64,000 nt of DNA from Spartinivicinus poritis (GTDB lineage: Bacteria; Pseudomonadota; Gammaproteobacteria; Pseudomonadales; Zooshikellaceae): positions 62,001 to 126,000 of the forward strand of contig NZ_JAPMOU010000008.1 of NCBI RefSeq assembly GCF_028858535.1. Direction: 5' to 3'. Numbering within the stretch: the stretch's first letter is position 1; each line of letters starts with the position of its first letter. Shown in pieces: positions 8,839 to 18,996 of the stretch. The position numbers and the translations under genes were made by a program. Below the pieces are notes generated by a model. It worked only from the letters and a program-made list of their open reading frames with translations, ran no database searches and was not told the origin of the DNA.

Positions 8839-10428
8839 CTATTTTTTTATTCGAGCTTGGGCTGATTTAATAGCTTTATGATAATCTTGCAGCATGGTTT
8901 GTTCATTTAAATTAACACACTGACCATCCTTGACCACCACTTGACCTGCTACGATTACAGTTGCTACATCTTTACTGCTGCCTGCTACTAAAAAAGTACG
9001 TAATGGGTGATTACCTTTTTGATAACGCCAATCGTCAATATCGACTAACACCAGGTCTGCTTGTTTGCCCACTTCGATACTGCCCAGGCGATCAGCCCAA
9101 CCTAATGCCATTGCACCATAACGCGTGCCAGTCAATAGCGCCGTGGTAGGAGGGCAAGTAGTATTGTCATTATGTGCTTCATTGTGCCCTAGATGGGCTG
9201 CGCGCATGGCTTCTGGCATACCACCAATATAAGTGGTGTCACCATCACTACTGCTACTGACGGGTACCCCTTCTTTAATAAATCTTCCAATAAGGCCTGT
9301 TTCACTCACCGTTGCCTCACCAAGCATGCCATAGTGAGCAGGGGAGTGACAGATATGCACGCCTGTTTCAATTAGCCGATTAAATTCGTGCTCGGTAGCA
9401 TAAGCCGTATGAATAGCCAACAGTTGCGGAGTTAATAAACCCAAAGCATCAAACCGGCCAATAGCTGAGTTCCCAAATACGCCTTTTAATATGTCAGCCT
9501 CATTTTTAAGAGGAGCTAAATGGGTAGCATAGGGTGCTTGATATCGACTGGCAATATCCCCCATGGCAATTAACTGTTTATCTGAACTGCTAAAAGCGGT
9601 TAATACTGAAGGCATACCACCAATTAAACCTGACGGATGATTGTTCCAGGTGGACATTAATGCTTCCCAGTCATTAATTTGGGCTTGAGTATCTGTTGTA
9701 TATTGAAAATCTTTACGCCCATTTTTAATGACAATGTCTGAGCCCCAGCGACTAACACGCATTCGCATTCCCAACTCGATGGCTGCCATTGCCATGGCAT
9801 CGGTTCGGTTTGCTGAGCCTGTATCACCAAGGGTGGTTGTACCTGAGCGTAATTGAGTCCATAAACTCCAGCGGGCAATCGCCAGACCTTCTTCTTGCGT
9901 AAGCTGGTTGCCCACTGTGGAAATAAAACCAAATAAAGTACCTAATGCTTCTATATTGCCACCACGGGAAAAAGGGGTTGGTATTAAATGAGAGTCATCT
10001 GGGCATTCTTCTATGGGCGCAACAAAACTTTCATGCCAGTGTGGATTAATAAATCCTGGTAACAGCATTTTTCCGTTAGCGTTAATGACAGTATCGCTAT
10101 CTGGCTCTGGCATATGGCCGTCACTAACTGCACGAATCTTGTCACCTTCAATCAATACCCAGCTATTGGATATGACTTTATTAGTTGGATCTGCCGTATA
10201 AAGAAATCCACCGCGTATCAGGCAACGATTGGCCTGAGTTGATAGGCTATCGTCAGGCTTTTTTGTTAAACCGGTAGCTTGGATAGGATGGTGAACAGTT
10301 GTCGAACTGTTCATCAAACCCATCGAAAGGTGTATATCAATATTCGTAAAGGTAAAGGGTAATTTGCTGAGCTGCCTTTGGCTATGAGCGGCATTGTTAG
10401 CAAAATACCCAAAGCAATTACAGCGCAT
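8839..10428 (-). CDS. Amidohydrolase/deaminase of the TrzA-AtzA (cytosine deaminase-like) family, 529 aa
   Basis: The protein has the family's features in order: an N-terminal beta-sandwich segment, LPGFINPHWHE with the metal-binding His-x-His near residue 135, a central TIM barrel including AIHTAYATEHEF and HICHSPAHYG (further metal and catalytic histidines), SSDGD as the conserved metal aspartate, and the C-terminal ADLVLVDIDDW strand that closes the sandwich. These zinc or iron enzymes hydrolyse C-N bonds on heterocycles, for example guanine, S-adenosylhomocysteine or triazines. The ATG at 10428 is preferred because GAGG stands six bases upstream; it gives about 50 extra N-terminal residues compared with usual family members. 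ATGs at 10323 and 10314 are alternatives but lack a ribosome site. Confidence 0.82.
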   Translation of the reverse strand: MRCNCFGYFANNAAHSQRQLSKLPFTFTNIDIHLSMGLMNSSTTVHHPIQATGLTKKPDDSLSTQANRCLIRGGFLYTADPTNKVISNSWVLIEGDKIRAVSDGHMPEPDSDTVINANGKMLLPGFINPHWHESFVAPIEECPDDSHLIPTPFSRGGNIEALGTLFGFISTVGNQLTQEEGLAIARWSLWTQLRSGTTTLGDTGSANRTDAMAMAAIELGMRMRVSRWGSDIVIKNGRKDFQYTTDTQAQINDWEALMSTWNNHPSGLIGGMPSVLTAFSSSDKQLIAMGDIASRYQAPYATHLAPLKNEADILKGVFGNSAIGRFDALGLLTPQLLAIHTAYATEHEFNRLIETGVHICHSPAHYGMLGEATVSETGLIGRFIKEGVPVSSSSDGDTTYIGGMPEAMRAAHLGHNEAHNDNTTCPPTTALLTGTRYGAMALGWADRLGSIEVGKQADLVLVDIDDWRYQKGNHPLRTFLVAGSSKDVATVIVAGQVVVKDGQCVNLNEQTMLQDYHKAIKSAQARIKK

Positions 10429-10645
10429 AAGTTACCTCAAACGGAGCAGTGGTTAATAAATGATAATAATTCTTAATTGCGTTTGGGGAGTCTACAGGAG
10501 TTGTAGAAAGTGCACAAGTTGCTAGATAAGACTCAGTGGTGGTTGGTTGTTGGAAAAAGACTGCAAGTAGAATAATCGCATGCAAAGAGATGCTTGTTGG
10601 TTAGTTGCTCACTGAGCTATTGTTAAGTCATATCAAATACTATAA

Positions 10646-10825
10646 CCAAGTTATAAAAAAATCTATCTTCAGTATCCTGAATTCCATGGTTTAGCCGAGG
10701 CACTTTGTACTTATACTCATGCAGAGCCAGGTAGACCGCAATTTCATCGAAAAGATATTATTTCGCCAGTTGAAGAAATTTTGTATGAAACATCTTTTTA
10801 TATTAGAAGGCTAGATGAACAATAA
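10646..10825 (+). pseudogene. C-terminal fragment of an unidentified gene
   Basis: An open frame without any start codon encodes about 59 residues of protein-like sequence (YPEFHGLAEAL, RPQFHRKDIISPVEEI, then IRRLDEQ and a stop). Composition is that of a real coding region, not random AT-rich DNA. It probably is the surviving end of a gene that lost its 5' part. The family was not recognised. Confidence 0.4.
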
Positions 10826-10845
10826 AAATTTAGTAAGGAGTGTAT

Positions 10846-10956
10846 TTGCCAGATATTAGTCCCCAAAATAAAATGCCATCATCTGCTTCACCCAAAGTAA
10901 CCAACCCATATTTAAGGACTACTCTAGTAATTGTTTATAGCCTTTGTGCAACCTGA
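10846..10956 (+). pseudogene. N-terminal fragment of a gene, probably membrane protein
   Basis: A TTG codon with AAGGAG five bases upstream begins a 36-residue frame that ends in TGA just as a hydrophobic segment starts (RTTLVIVYSLCAT). It begins 20 bp after the preceding fragment, so the two look like a decayed two-gene operon. It could also be a genuine small membrane peptide, but the abrupt stop argues for decay. Apart from these fragments, 10429-11000 holds an 8-bp inverted repeat (GCAACCTG 10948, CAGGTTGC 10992) near the end of the next gene. Confidence 0.35.
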
Positions 10957-11000
10957 TGGGCTCTTGCATAAGATGGCTTGTGAAGTGTAAGGCAGGTTGC

Positions 11001-11789
11001 TTATTTTGAATGAAATTGCAATCGATATTGATCGATTATTTTCTTTAAAATCCCCTTATTCTCAATTTCTTTCAGGCTGTTACTAAACTGTTCAAAAGTA
11101 TGTGTAGAAACAGCTTTTTTACTAATCATAAAGTGATTTTGTCCAAAGTTGGCATTAACTGATAGAGGGTAAATTACTATTGAATCTAAAAGATTTAACT
11201 CTCTTAACTTTGTGGCTCCGACAAGCTCATCAACAAGTGTTGCTGTTATTCGTTTAGATGCAAGCATTTTAAAGTTTTGAATTTCGTCACCTAATCCTAT
11301 AATTCTTTTGTTAAACTCTGTATTATGAGTTAGTTTCTTATACTCTTCTCCATATTCATACCCTCGAATAACGCCTATGGTGAATTTTGGGTAGTTAAGT
11401 ATGTCTTTCAATGTTTTTAACTTATATATACCTTGAGATGACTTGTTGATGAAAATGACTGTATCAGAGATAAGATAAGGCCTAGTGAAATAGGCAAACG
11501 CTTCCCTTTCTTTCGTTAACGTAGCACTACCTGTAAGCATAATGGTCCCTTTTTTAATATCTTCGACTAACCTTTTCCAAGGTATTTCAATATAGGTAAC
11601 CTGACACTTCATCTCTTTGGCAATTGCATCGATAATTTCAATATCAATTCCACTCAGCTTACCATTATTCATATATTGAAATGGCTTGTAAGAATCCCAT
11701 CCAAAAGTTAGGGGGTGCTTACATTTAGCAATCAGAGGACAAGAGAACAAACTAAATAGTAGTAATACTGTAATTTTATGATAAAGCAT
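11001..11789 (-). CDS. Periplasmic solute-binding protein, SBP_bac_3 family
   Basis: Signal peptide (about residues 1-21, ending LIAKC after the ATG at 11789), then the family pattern: GWDSYKPFQYMNNGKLSGIDIEI near the mature N-terminus, IPWKRLVEDIKKG, the TREREA-like KEREAFAYFTRPY strand, IGVIRGYEYG in the second lobe, and a C-terminal helix. Family members bind amino acids or other small solutes in a two-lobed cleft. The ORF can be extended by one codon to a TTG. No permease or ATPase gene is adjacent, so this is a stand-alone binding protein, possibly serving a distant transporter or a sensor. Confidence 0.8.
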   Translation of the reverse strand: MLYHKITVLLLFSLFSCPLIAKCKHPLTFGWDSYKPFQYMNNGKLSGIDIEIIDAIAKEMKCQVTYIEIPWKRLVEDIKKGTIMLTGSATLTKEREAFAYFTRPYLISDTVIFINKSSQGIYKLKTLKDILNYPKFTIGVIRGYEYGEEYKKLTHNTEFNKRIIGLGDEIQNFKMLASKRITATLVDELVGATKLRELNLLDSIVIYPLSVNANFGQNHFMISKKAVSTHTFEQFSNSLKEIENKGILKKIIDQYRLQFHSK

Positions 11790-12024
11790 CAACTAAACCA
11801 TTATAGGATATCAATATAGTGCTTAAATCCATTAATTTAATAATAGCTTAAGATGGCTGTTTGATTGTTATTTGAATAGAAGAAGGGTATCTTCTCTACA
11901 AAGATGTAGCATGTGAGTGAAAAAAACATTAGGGTTCCACTGGGTCAAACCTGATCGTATAGTGCCCCATTTTTTGATGGTACCTGTGAAACTATATTTT
12001 AAGCCGCTACAAGTTAGCTATATA

Positions 12025-12555
12025 TTATCTGGTGTTTAGTTTGTTGGCTATAAATGTACTTACATATTCAAGCCAGTCACTTAATGTGATGTTGTTAACT
12101 GAAGGTTGGAAGTAGCAACTGAAAGATAATAAATCTGCTTCATTAAATTCACCAGCTTCTGCCAACCTAGTTAAGCTTTTTAGCTCACAAAGTGCTAGCT
12201 TTCTATCTTCTATATTGCCACAAGAGCAATACTCCTCTATTGCTTCATCTAGTGATGTGTATTCATCCAACCAATCTTGATGAAAATATGCAGATAAAAA
12301 TGACCGAACATAAGGGAAGTCATTAGTATTTATCATAACTCTGGGGTTCCAGCTCATTCTGTATTTGCAGTAATCACAACCACATATTGTTTCTAGTATA
12401 CCTACATCCCTATCTGCGATAACTTGCACATTGCCATTACATTTTGGGCATAAAATAGTTGAATTTCCTGAAACCCGATACTCTTCGATAGCTGCAAATA
12501 TTTGTTCAAGTTGAGGATGCTTTTCAAGCATAGCCTTTGATATTTTCTCAGCCAT
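12025..12555 (-). CDS. Zinc-ribbon-like protein, last gene of toxin operon
   Basis: The 176-aa protein (ATG at 12555, chosen because AAGGAGG lies eight bases upstream; an ATG two codons earlier is too close to it) has four or five cysteines arranged CPKC near residue 36 and CGCDYC near residue 57, a likely zinc-binding knuckle. A second CSCG lies near residue 110. The remainder is acidic and probably helical. It begins 27 bp after the preceding small gene and ends the polymorphic-toxin operon, so an immunity or accessory role is inferred from position only. No family was recognised. Confidence 0.6.
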   Translation of the reverse strand: MAEKISKAMLEKHPQLEQIFAAIEEYRVSGNSTILCPKCNGNVQVIADRDVGILETICGCDYCKYRMSWNPRVMINTNDFPYVRSFLSAYFHQDWLDEYTSLDEAIEEYCSCGNIEDRKLALCELKSLTRLAEAGEFNEADLLSFSCYFQPSVNNITLSDWLEYVSTFIANKLNTR

Positions 12556-12582
12556 GTTCATAGCCTCCTTGTATATAGAGGA

Positions 12583-12822
12583 TCAGGCCCAACGGCTAAC
12601 CAAACTCCCTTGTAATGGCTTATTTTTCCAAACTGCAAAAACGTACCCTAAGAAGTCTTCGTCCTCATCCATTTCAGGTTCAACCGGTTCGAAGCCCGGA
12701 ATGTCTGCCCACCAAGCTTTGTACTCTATCAAGACTGATTTCTTTTGAGATTTGACTTCAAAGCATGTGGTTCTTTTAGCCAGATTATGAGAATATCTCA
12801 ATTCGACATCACTGGAAGACAA
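12583..12822 (-). CDS. Downstream half of a gene split by in-frame TGA, 79 aa
   Basis: This frame is the exact continuation of the 61-residue gene that ends at 12826; only a TGA and one Glu codon lie between them. The nominal start is a TTG at 12822 without a ribosome site, and no better start exists. The sequence is acidic (EPEMDEDEDF) with several tryptophans, as is common in small immunity proteins. Expression could occur by termination-reinitiation at TGAGAGTTG, by readthrough of TGA, or not at all if the gene is broken. Taken together the two halves would make a single protein of about 142 residues. Confidence 0.45.
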   Translation of the reverse strand: MSSSDVELRYSHNLAKRTTCFEVKSQKKSVLIEYKAWWADIPGFEPVEPEMDEDEDFLGYVFAVWKNKPLQGSLVSRWA

Positions 12823-12825
12823 CTC

Positions 12826-13011
12826 TCATTTATCATTACCAATTTGTAAAATCAGGGTGTGCTCTTCACAATATATAGCTAAACATTTTTGATCCAAAAA
12901 ATGGAAGTTTCCTTTTGGTTTTCCTGACAAATTTACGTCAAGACTAGCCGAGCCTATAGTTTCATCAAAATCAACTAAATCGCCTTTATCAAACGGCTTA
13001 GATAAAATCAT
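12826..13011 (-). CDS. Upstream half of a gene split by in-frame TGA, 61 aa
   Basis: Its ATG overlaps the stop of the previous gene (ATGA), which shows tight translational coupling within the toxin operon. It encodes beta-rich sequence (DVNLSGKPKGNFHF, ILQIGNDK) and stops at TGA (12828-12826) without a natural C-terminus. The same frame continues for 79 codons. The unit is best read as one immunity-like gene interrupted by a stop. No family was recognised. Confidence 0.5.
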   Translation of the reverse strand: MILSKPFDKGDLVDFDETIGSASLDVNLSGKPKGNFHFLDQKCLAIYCEEHTLILQIGNDK

Positions 13012-13214
13012 ATATCACCTAAAAGCAGGTCTAAGGCACCAGAATATTCTCGTACTGCATCCACACCGAAACCATATCCTCCATTAAATGCTAGTCCATT
13101 TAACAAAATACCATTATTTGATGTTGTTGTATGAGTTACCCAGATATAGATGTGGTTACTAATATCCATTAGATACTCCGCTTTTTTTAAAATATCCTTA
13201 TCCTCTTTATTCAC
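13008..13214 (-). CDS. Small protein of toxin operon, 68 aa
   Basis: The gene overlaps the stop of the 182-aa gene by 8 bp and shares ATGA with the next gene, so it is an integral part of the operon. The product has no signal peptide. Its N-terminal half is charged and helical; the second half is glycine-rich (GGYGFGVDAVREYSGALD). It may be an immunity protein or a fragment of a larger one. No family was recognised. Confidence 0.5.
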   Translation of the reverse strand: MNKEDKDILKKAEYLMDISNHIYIWVTHTTTSNNGILLNGLAFNGGYGFGVDAVREYSGALDLLLGDI

Positions 13215-13755
13215 TTATTTTCCTTAATAGCTCAACTGCTGGAGATTCAATGTTATGAGTAGTAATATAATTAGTTATGACACTAAATGAGTCCATAAAC
13301 TTAGAGTCTCTCATTAAGCTGGATTTGTGATTTCCATAAACAACAGCGATGGGTTCTATCGATAATGTCGCTAGTTCTAATGGCCACTCATCAGAAGGTA
13401 ATACGCCAGCTACAAATTCTACTAATGACTTTGCAGAGTTTAAGTTAGCTTCTGCTTCATCCCAATAACCAGCTAAAAAATTGAAATATACCTCTTTCAT
13501 GGCTAAGTCTGTTGTTATAATTTTGGCGACTATATATTGATCAATACTGGCTTTTTCATATGCACCTAAAATCCTGCCAAGCCGCCATGCATCATCATAG
13601 GAATAGCTTTTATCAAGCAGTGCTAAAGCTTCTAGGTTTTTATTAGTGCTATCACAGATAGAGTCCACTTGAAATTTATCAAGAAAAGTTTCAATTTCAT
13701 CATCATCCAGACCAAAAATTTCTTCCTTAAAAAAACTTAAAAGTGAAGTATTCAT
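13207..13755 (-). CDS. Probable immunity protein, 182 aa
   Basis: This is the first gene after the polymorphic toxin and overlaps its stop by one base (TAATG), the usual place for the cognate immunity gene. The protein is cytoplasmic, acidic and mostly helical, with phenylalanine- and aspartate-rich ends (LSFFKEEIFGLDDDEIETF at the N-terminus). No named immunity family was recognised. The immunity role is inferred from position and composition. Confidence 0.55.
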   Translation of the reverse strand: MNTSLLSFFKEEIFGLDDDEIETFLDKFQVDSICDSTNKNLEALALLDKSYSYDDAWRLGRILGAYEKASIDQYIVAKIITTDLAMKEVYFNFLAGYWDEAEANLNSAKSLVEFVAGVLPSDEWPLELATLSIEPIAVVYGNHKSSLMRDSKFMDSFSVITNYITTHNIESPAVELLRKISE

Positions 13756-15518
13756 TATTTTTTTACTCCTACATTAAGTCCCGCATACTTAAATAGTTTC
13801 TGAGTATTCTCTAGTATATTTGCTTTTTCTTCCTTTGTTCGGCCACGGCTATATCTTCCTGAACGATCATTAATTCTCCACTCTTTAGTTTCGCTATTCA
13901 ATTTTATTTCACCTCCTGCTCTAGCTCCATCTTTACCTACTAGTGATGGATGTCCAAGTCTTTTCCCTGGTGATACTTCATGTTCAACTCCAATCCTTAA
14001 ATTCCCATTTTTATCTATTGCCCAAATATATCTTTTGCCTTTTACAAGAGGAGCAGCTTTATCACCTGGTTTAATTATTTGTAACTCAGGATTAGAAATT
14101 ATTTTTCCTTTACTATGCTCAAAATCTTTTAACCCTCCATATGGTTGGCGTAAATTACCAAATTGTTGATCAAAACTAAAATCTTTGTGCTTATTAGTTT
14201 TTGTCTTAATAGTTGACTTGCTCTTTCCCCTATCCCTAACAGGCGACTTAGGCTGTGAAATATTCCGACCAGTTTGTCTTCTTCGAGGTGCTGTTGCAGT
14301 TCCTTTAGGTTTTACTGGTATTGAACTACCACCTATACCTCTTCCAACAGCAGACATGCCAATAGCATCAACAATAACATCTGGATTATCTCTTAGCACA
14401 TTCCAAGGGTCAGCATGGGCTCTTGCATGGCGGATGGTTTGGCCTAACTCCCTTTCCATTTTAAGGTGGGTTTCGTTTAATACATAAGCCTCTTGTAATC
14501 GTTCTCTGGTTTTAAATGCGAGCCCATGATCTTTTGGGTTTCGACAATAGTACTCTTGATAGCCAGGCCCCATAAATAAAGTGGGGTTAACTGGAGGACT
14601 GGATACTTCTTCCCCGGTTTTTTCCATCGCAGGGTGTTGCCAAGCTCCAGGCTTTAAATTCTGTATTTGGGCAAGATAATCAGCATCGGCTTGAGTTGGA
14701 TTATTGAAATCAAGTGGGTCACTTAATCCAGCTTCTTGTTTCACTGCACTTATGATTCGCTGAGATTCTGTAAAGTTTTTATCTAACCGATGCTTAGTGA
14801 AAATTTTCCAAATCCGGCTAGCATAATCCTGGTTAGACTCACCTGGTTGTATAAAATAATCATCAGGCAAAACATCCTCTACATCAGGATACATAACTTC
14901 TACATGAGCCGTATTTTTAGGTAAAGCAACGTATGCTGTACCATTTGCTTCTAATGTCCCTTGGGTAACGGTATTTCTTGTAAAAGCATCAATAACGATA
15001 AACTCTTCATTGGGAATTGGTTGGTTGTCCTGATCAACTAATTCTAATTCAACCCAATTTTCTGCTGTTTTCTGGGTCTGACTGGTACCAACCAAAGCTC
15101 CTGCCGCTAACCCTGGTGCAATTTTTTGGGCTGCATCTTTGAGTGATTTAGACGTGGGTTGTTCTGATGCTGGCTGCTCCATCTTGTCTTGACTACTAAT
15201 GGGTTGTAAATGACCGACTGGTGGAATAACGGATTTAGCGGGTTGCACGAAGGGGTATAATGGCATTTCATTACGTGTACTGACGGTTATTTGCCATTGA
15301 TCAACGGCTTCAATAAAGGCTTCTTCCAGGTGATTGTGGGTTTTTAATAAGTATTCAAGCTGATTTTCTATGCCGTTGTTTTGATTCAGGCAGCTTCGGT
15401 AAAAAGATCTGATTTCTGCACGGTTGAGAAACATTTTGGGGGTAAGCTCAGGGCTTGAGGCAAAAGTACCCTCATGAATTTCATATACGGTGTCTCTGAT
15501 TTTAACGCGAATAAACAT
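13755..15518 (-). CDS. Polymorphic toxin / probable type VI-type effector
   Basis: The 587-aa protein (ATG at 15518; a GTG at 15527 is an alternative) lacks a signal peptide. Residues about 1-85 form an unrecognised N-terminal module. Near 115-150 is an Ala/Gly-rich segment, and near 155-225 a beta-sandwich of the transthyretin/carboxypeptidase-regulatory type (VELELVDQDNQPIPNEEF), a module common in T6SS cargo effectors. Residues 395-450 are a basic linker. The last 120 residues form a separate C-terminal domain with GHPSL, AGGEIKL and WRINDRSGRYSRGR, a pattern I associate with polymorphic-toxin tips; the enzymatic activity is unknown. Five overlapping or adjacent small genes downstream fit toxin plus immunity organisation. 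No T6SS structural genes lie in the window. Confidence 0.68.
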   Translation of the reverse strand: MFIRVKIRDTVYEIHEGTFASSPELTPKMFLNRAEIRSFYRSCLNQNNGIENQLEYLLKTHNHLEEAFIEAVDQWQITVSTRNEMPLYPFVQPAKSVIPPVGHLQPISSQDKMEQPASEQPTSKSLKDAAQKIAPGLAAGALVGTSQTQKTAENWVELELVDQDNQPIPNEEFIVIDAFTRNTVTQGTLEANGTAYVALPKNTAHVEVMYPDVEDVLPDDYFIQPGESNQDYASRIWKIFTKHRLDKNFTESQRIISAVKQEAGLSDPLDFNNPTQADADYLAQIQNLKPGAWQHPAMEKTGEEVSSPPVNPTLFMGPGYQEYYCRNPKDHGLAFKTRERLQEAYVLNETHLKMERELGQTIRHARAHADPWNVLRDNPDVIVDAIGMSAVGRGIGGSSIPVKPKGTATAPRRRQTGRNISQPKSPVRDRGKSKSTIKTKTNKHKDFSFDQQFGNLRQPYGGLKDFEHSKGKIISNPELQIIKPGDKAAPLVKGKRYIWAIDKNGNLRIGVEHEVSPGKRLGHPSLVGKDGARAGGEIKLNSETKEWRINDRSGRYSRGRTKEEKANILENTQKLFKYAGLNVGVKK

Positions 15519-15660
15519 ATAACTCACAAGCGTTACAACTTAACTCTTGTTTATAGCATAGTATATACCTTTCACTAACGACCTTAGGTTTTGTGATCAC
15601 CACTCGTAGGTTTCATCTAAAATAACTCGACTGGTGATAAGCGGTGTTTTCTATTGCCCC

Positions 15661-15690
15661 TTGATCATTGATCAACAAATTGCCTATACT
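15661..15690 (+). promoter_or_regulatory. Probable sigma-70 promoter of the thi operon
   Basis: TTGATC (15661-15666) and TATACT (15685-15690) are 18 bp apart and would start transcription near 15697, directly before the first stem of the TPP riboswitch at 15700. The -35 lies in a small palindrome (TTGATCA, T, TGATCAA). Confidence 0.55.
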
Positions 15691-15699
15691 TTACCCCAT

Positions 15700-15949
15700 C
15701 TTGTCGGAGTGCCAGTAGAGGCTGTCGCAAAACTACTGCGCTTGCAAATACGTCGTTAAAAATCGGCTCAAAATGCTCATTTATAAAGTATAAACTCTGC
15801 TTTTTCGCCGATTTTTGCCTTGTCTTTGCTATGCTCATAACCTTTTGCGACAGCCTCAGTAGAGGTGAATGTTTTCATCTCTCTGGCTGAGACTGCAGTT
15901 GCGGGATCCGTGGAACCTGATCTGGTTAGTACCAGCGAAGGGAAACAAG
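15700..15949 (+). ncRNA. TPP riboswitch (THI box) of thiC, interrupted by an insertion
   Basis: Conserved parts are present in order: P1 arm CTTGT (15700-15704), CGGAGTGCC, CTGAGA (15887-15892), GAACCTGATCTGG, TTAGTACCAGCG, AAGGGAA, and the closing P1 arm ACAAG (15945-15949). These form the thiamine-pyrophosphate aptamer that represses thiamine synthesis genes. The P3 arm is abnormal: between the two halves of CCAGTAGAGGTGAA/TTTTCATCTCTCTGG lies about 144 bp of extra DNA with terminal inverted repeats. Removing it restores a normal aptamer. The right-hand copy of the duplicated bases can still pair, so the switch may still fold. Confidence 0.9.
15719..15856. mobile_element. MITE-like element inserted in the TPP riboswitch
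   Basis: The element is 138 bp with perfect 14-bp terminal inverted repeats (AGGCTGTCGCAAAA at 15719 and its complement ending at 15856). CAGTAG flanks both ends (15713-15718 and 15857-15862) as a target-site duplication; the repeat can be read as up to nine bases, CAGTAGAGG. It has no coding capacity of its own. A related end sequence occurs at 52542-52554. The ORF that spans it on the minus strand is a chance frame. Confidence 0.75.
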
Positions 15950-16075
15950 AGTAACCTTGAAGTGTCGTATTACAACAGTTAGTGTTTGGTGACGCATTCA
16001 AGCAGCCCCTTTCGTTACTCTCCATCTGTCTACTCACGACAAGCAATCACAAATTTATAATTAATTACCGTGTGA

Positions 16076-18013
<1,938 letters not shown>

Positions 18014-18015
18014 TC

Positions 18016-18222
18016 ATGGAGTTAAGCATTACGGTTAATGATAATCCTCATCAGTTAGATGGCCCTTGTACGGTTGTAGAACTATTAACATTACTTGACC
18101 AGTCTGCAAAAGGGGTTGCCGTGGCAATTAATGACAACATTATTAGCCGTAGTCAATGGCAGCAACATCAATTGAAGGCAAATGATCAAGTAGTGCTGTT
18201 TAAAGCAATCGCTGGTGGGTAA
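18016..18222 (+). CDS. thiS: Thiamine biosynthesis sulfur carrier ThiS
   Basis: A 68-aa ubiquitin-like protein ending in the required AGG, whose C-terminal glycine is converted to thiocarboxylate to donate sulfur for the thiazole ring. It lies 2 bp after thiC and 3 bp before thiG. The activating enzyme ThiF is not in this operon and must be encoded elsewhere or replaced by a MoeB-like protein. Confidence 0.93.
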   Translation: MELSITVNDNPHQLDGPCTVVELLTLLDQSAKGVAVAINDNIISRSQWQQHQLKANDQVVLFKAIAGG

Positions 18223-18225
18223 ATC

Positions 18226-18996
18226 ATGTTAACCATTGCAGATAAAACATTTCAGTCTCGGTTATTTACCGGGACTGGCAAATTTAATGATAAAACCACC
18301 ATGGTCGCGGCGTTACAGGCGTCTGGTTCTGAGTTAGTGACGATGGCTTTAAAGCGGGTTGATTTAGATAACCAAGCTGATGATATCTTACAGCCATTAA
18401 TTGCGAATGGAATGAATTTATTACCTAATACATCAGGAGCACGCACGGCAAAAGAAGCGGTATTTGCTGCGAAATTAGCAAGGGAAGCGTTGGAAACCAA
18501 CTGGATAAAATTGGAAATTCACCCAGACCCGCGCTATTTATTGCCGGACCCGATTGAAACCTTAAAAGCAACTGAAATATTAGTAAAAGAAGGTTTTGTG
18601 GTGTTGCCGTATATTCATGCTGACCCAGTATTATGTAAACGCTTGGAAGAAGTCGGCACGGCTGCAGTGATGCCATTGGGCTCACCGATAGGTTCTAATA
18701 AAGGGTTAAAAACCCAGGAATTCCTGGCGATTATTATCGAGCAGTCAAAAGTGCCGGTTATTGTGGATGCCGGTTTAGGCGCACCCAGTCATGCAGCTGC
18801 GGCTATGGAAATGGGAGCAGATGCCGTATTAGTGAATACGGCGATGGCTGTGGCTGCTGATCCAGTCGTCATGAGTCGTGCTTTTGCTTTAGCAGTGGAA
18901 GCAGGGCGTATGGCGTTTGAATCAGGGTTAGCTAGCGAGCAATCACAAGCGGTTGCTTCAAGCCCATTAACGGCATTTTTAGAGGATGCCGTATGA
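18226..18996 (+). CDS. thiG: Thiazole synthase ThiG
   Basis: The 256-aa TIM-barrel enzyme joins deoxyxylulose-5-phosphate, dehydroglycine and ThiS-thiocarboxylate to form the thiazole. Recognisable blocks are [10 protein letters not shown] at the N-terminus, [45 protein letters not shown] and [16 protein letters not shown]. The length is typical. The stop overlaps the start of thiH (ATGAG), so the two are translationally coupled. Confidence 0.96.
   Translation: MLTIADKTFQSRLFTGTGKFNDKTTMVAALQASGSELVTMALKRVDLDNQADDILQPLIANGMNLLPNTSGARTAKEAVFAAKLAREALETNWIKLEIHPDPRYLLPDPIETLKATEILVKEGFVVLPYIHADPVLCKRLEEVGTAAVMPLGSPIGSNKGLKTQEFLAIIIEQSKVPVIVDAGLGAPSHAAAAMEMGADAVLVNTAMAVAADPVVMSRAFALAVEAGRMAFESGLASEQSQAVASSPLTAFLEDAV

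Noticed and set aside
8961-10201. Several ORFs opposite or in other frames of the amidohydrolase
   Set aside because: The amidohydrolase has full family motifs across this region; the others are shadows.
15777-16046. Minus-strand ORF of 89 codons
   Set aside because: It covers the TPP riboswitch core and half of the inserted element; the riboswitch explains the conservation of this DNA.
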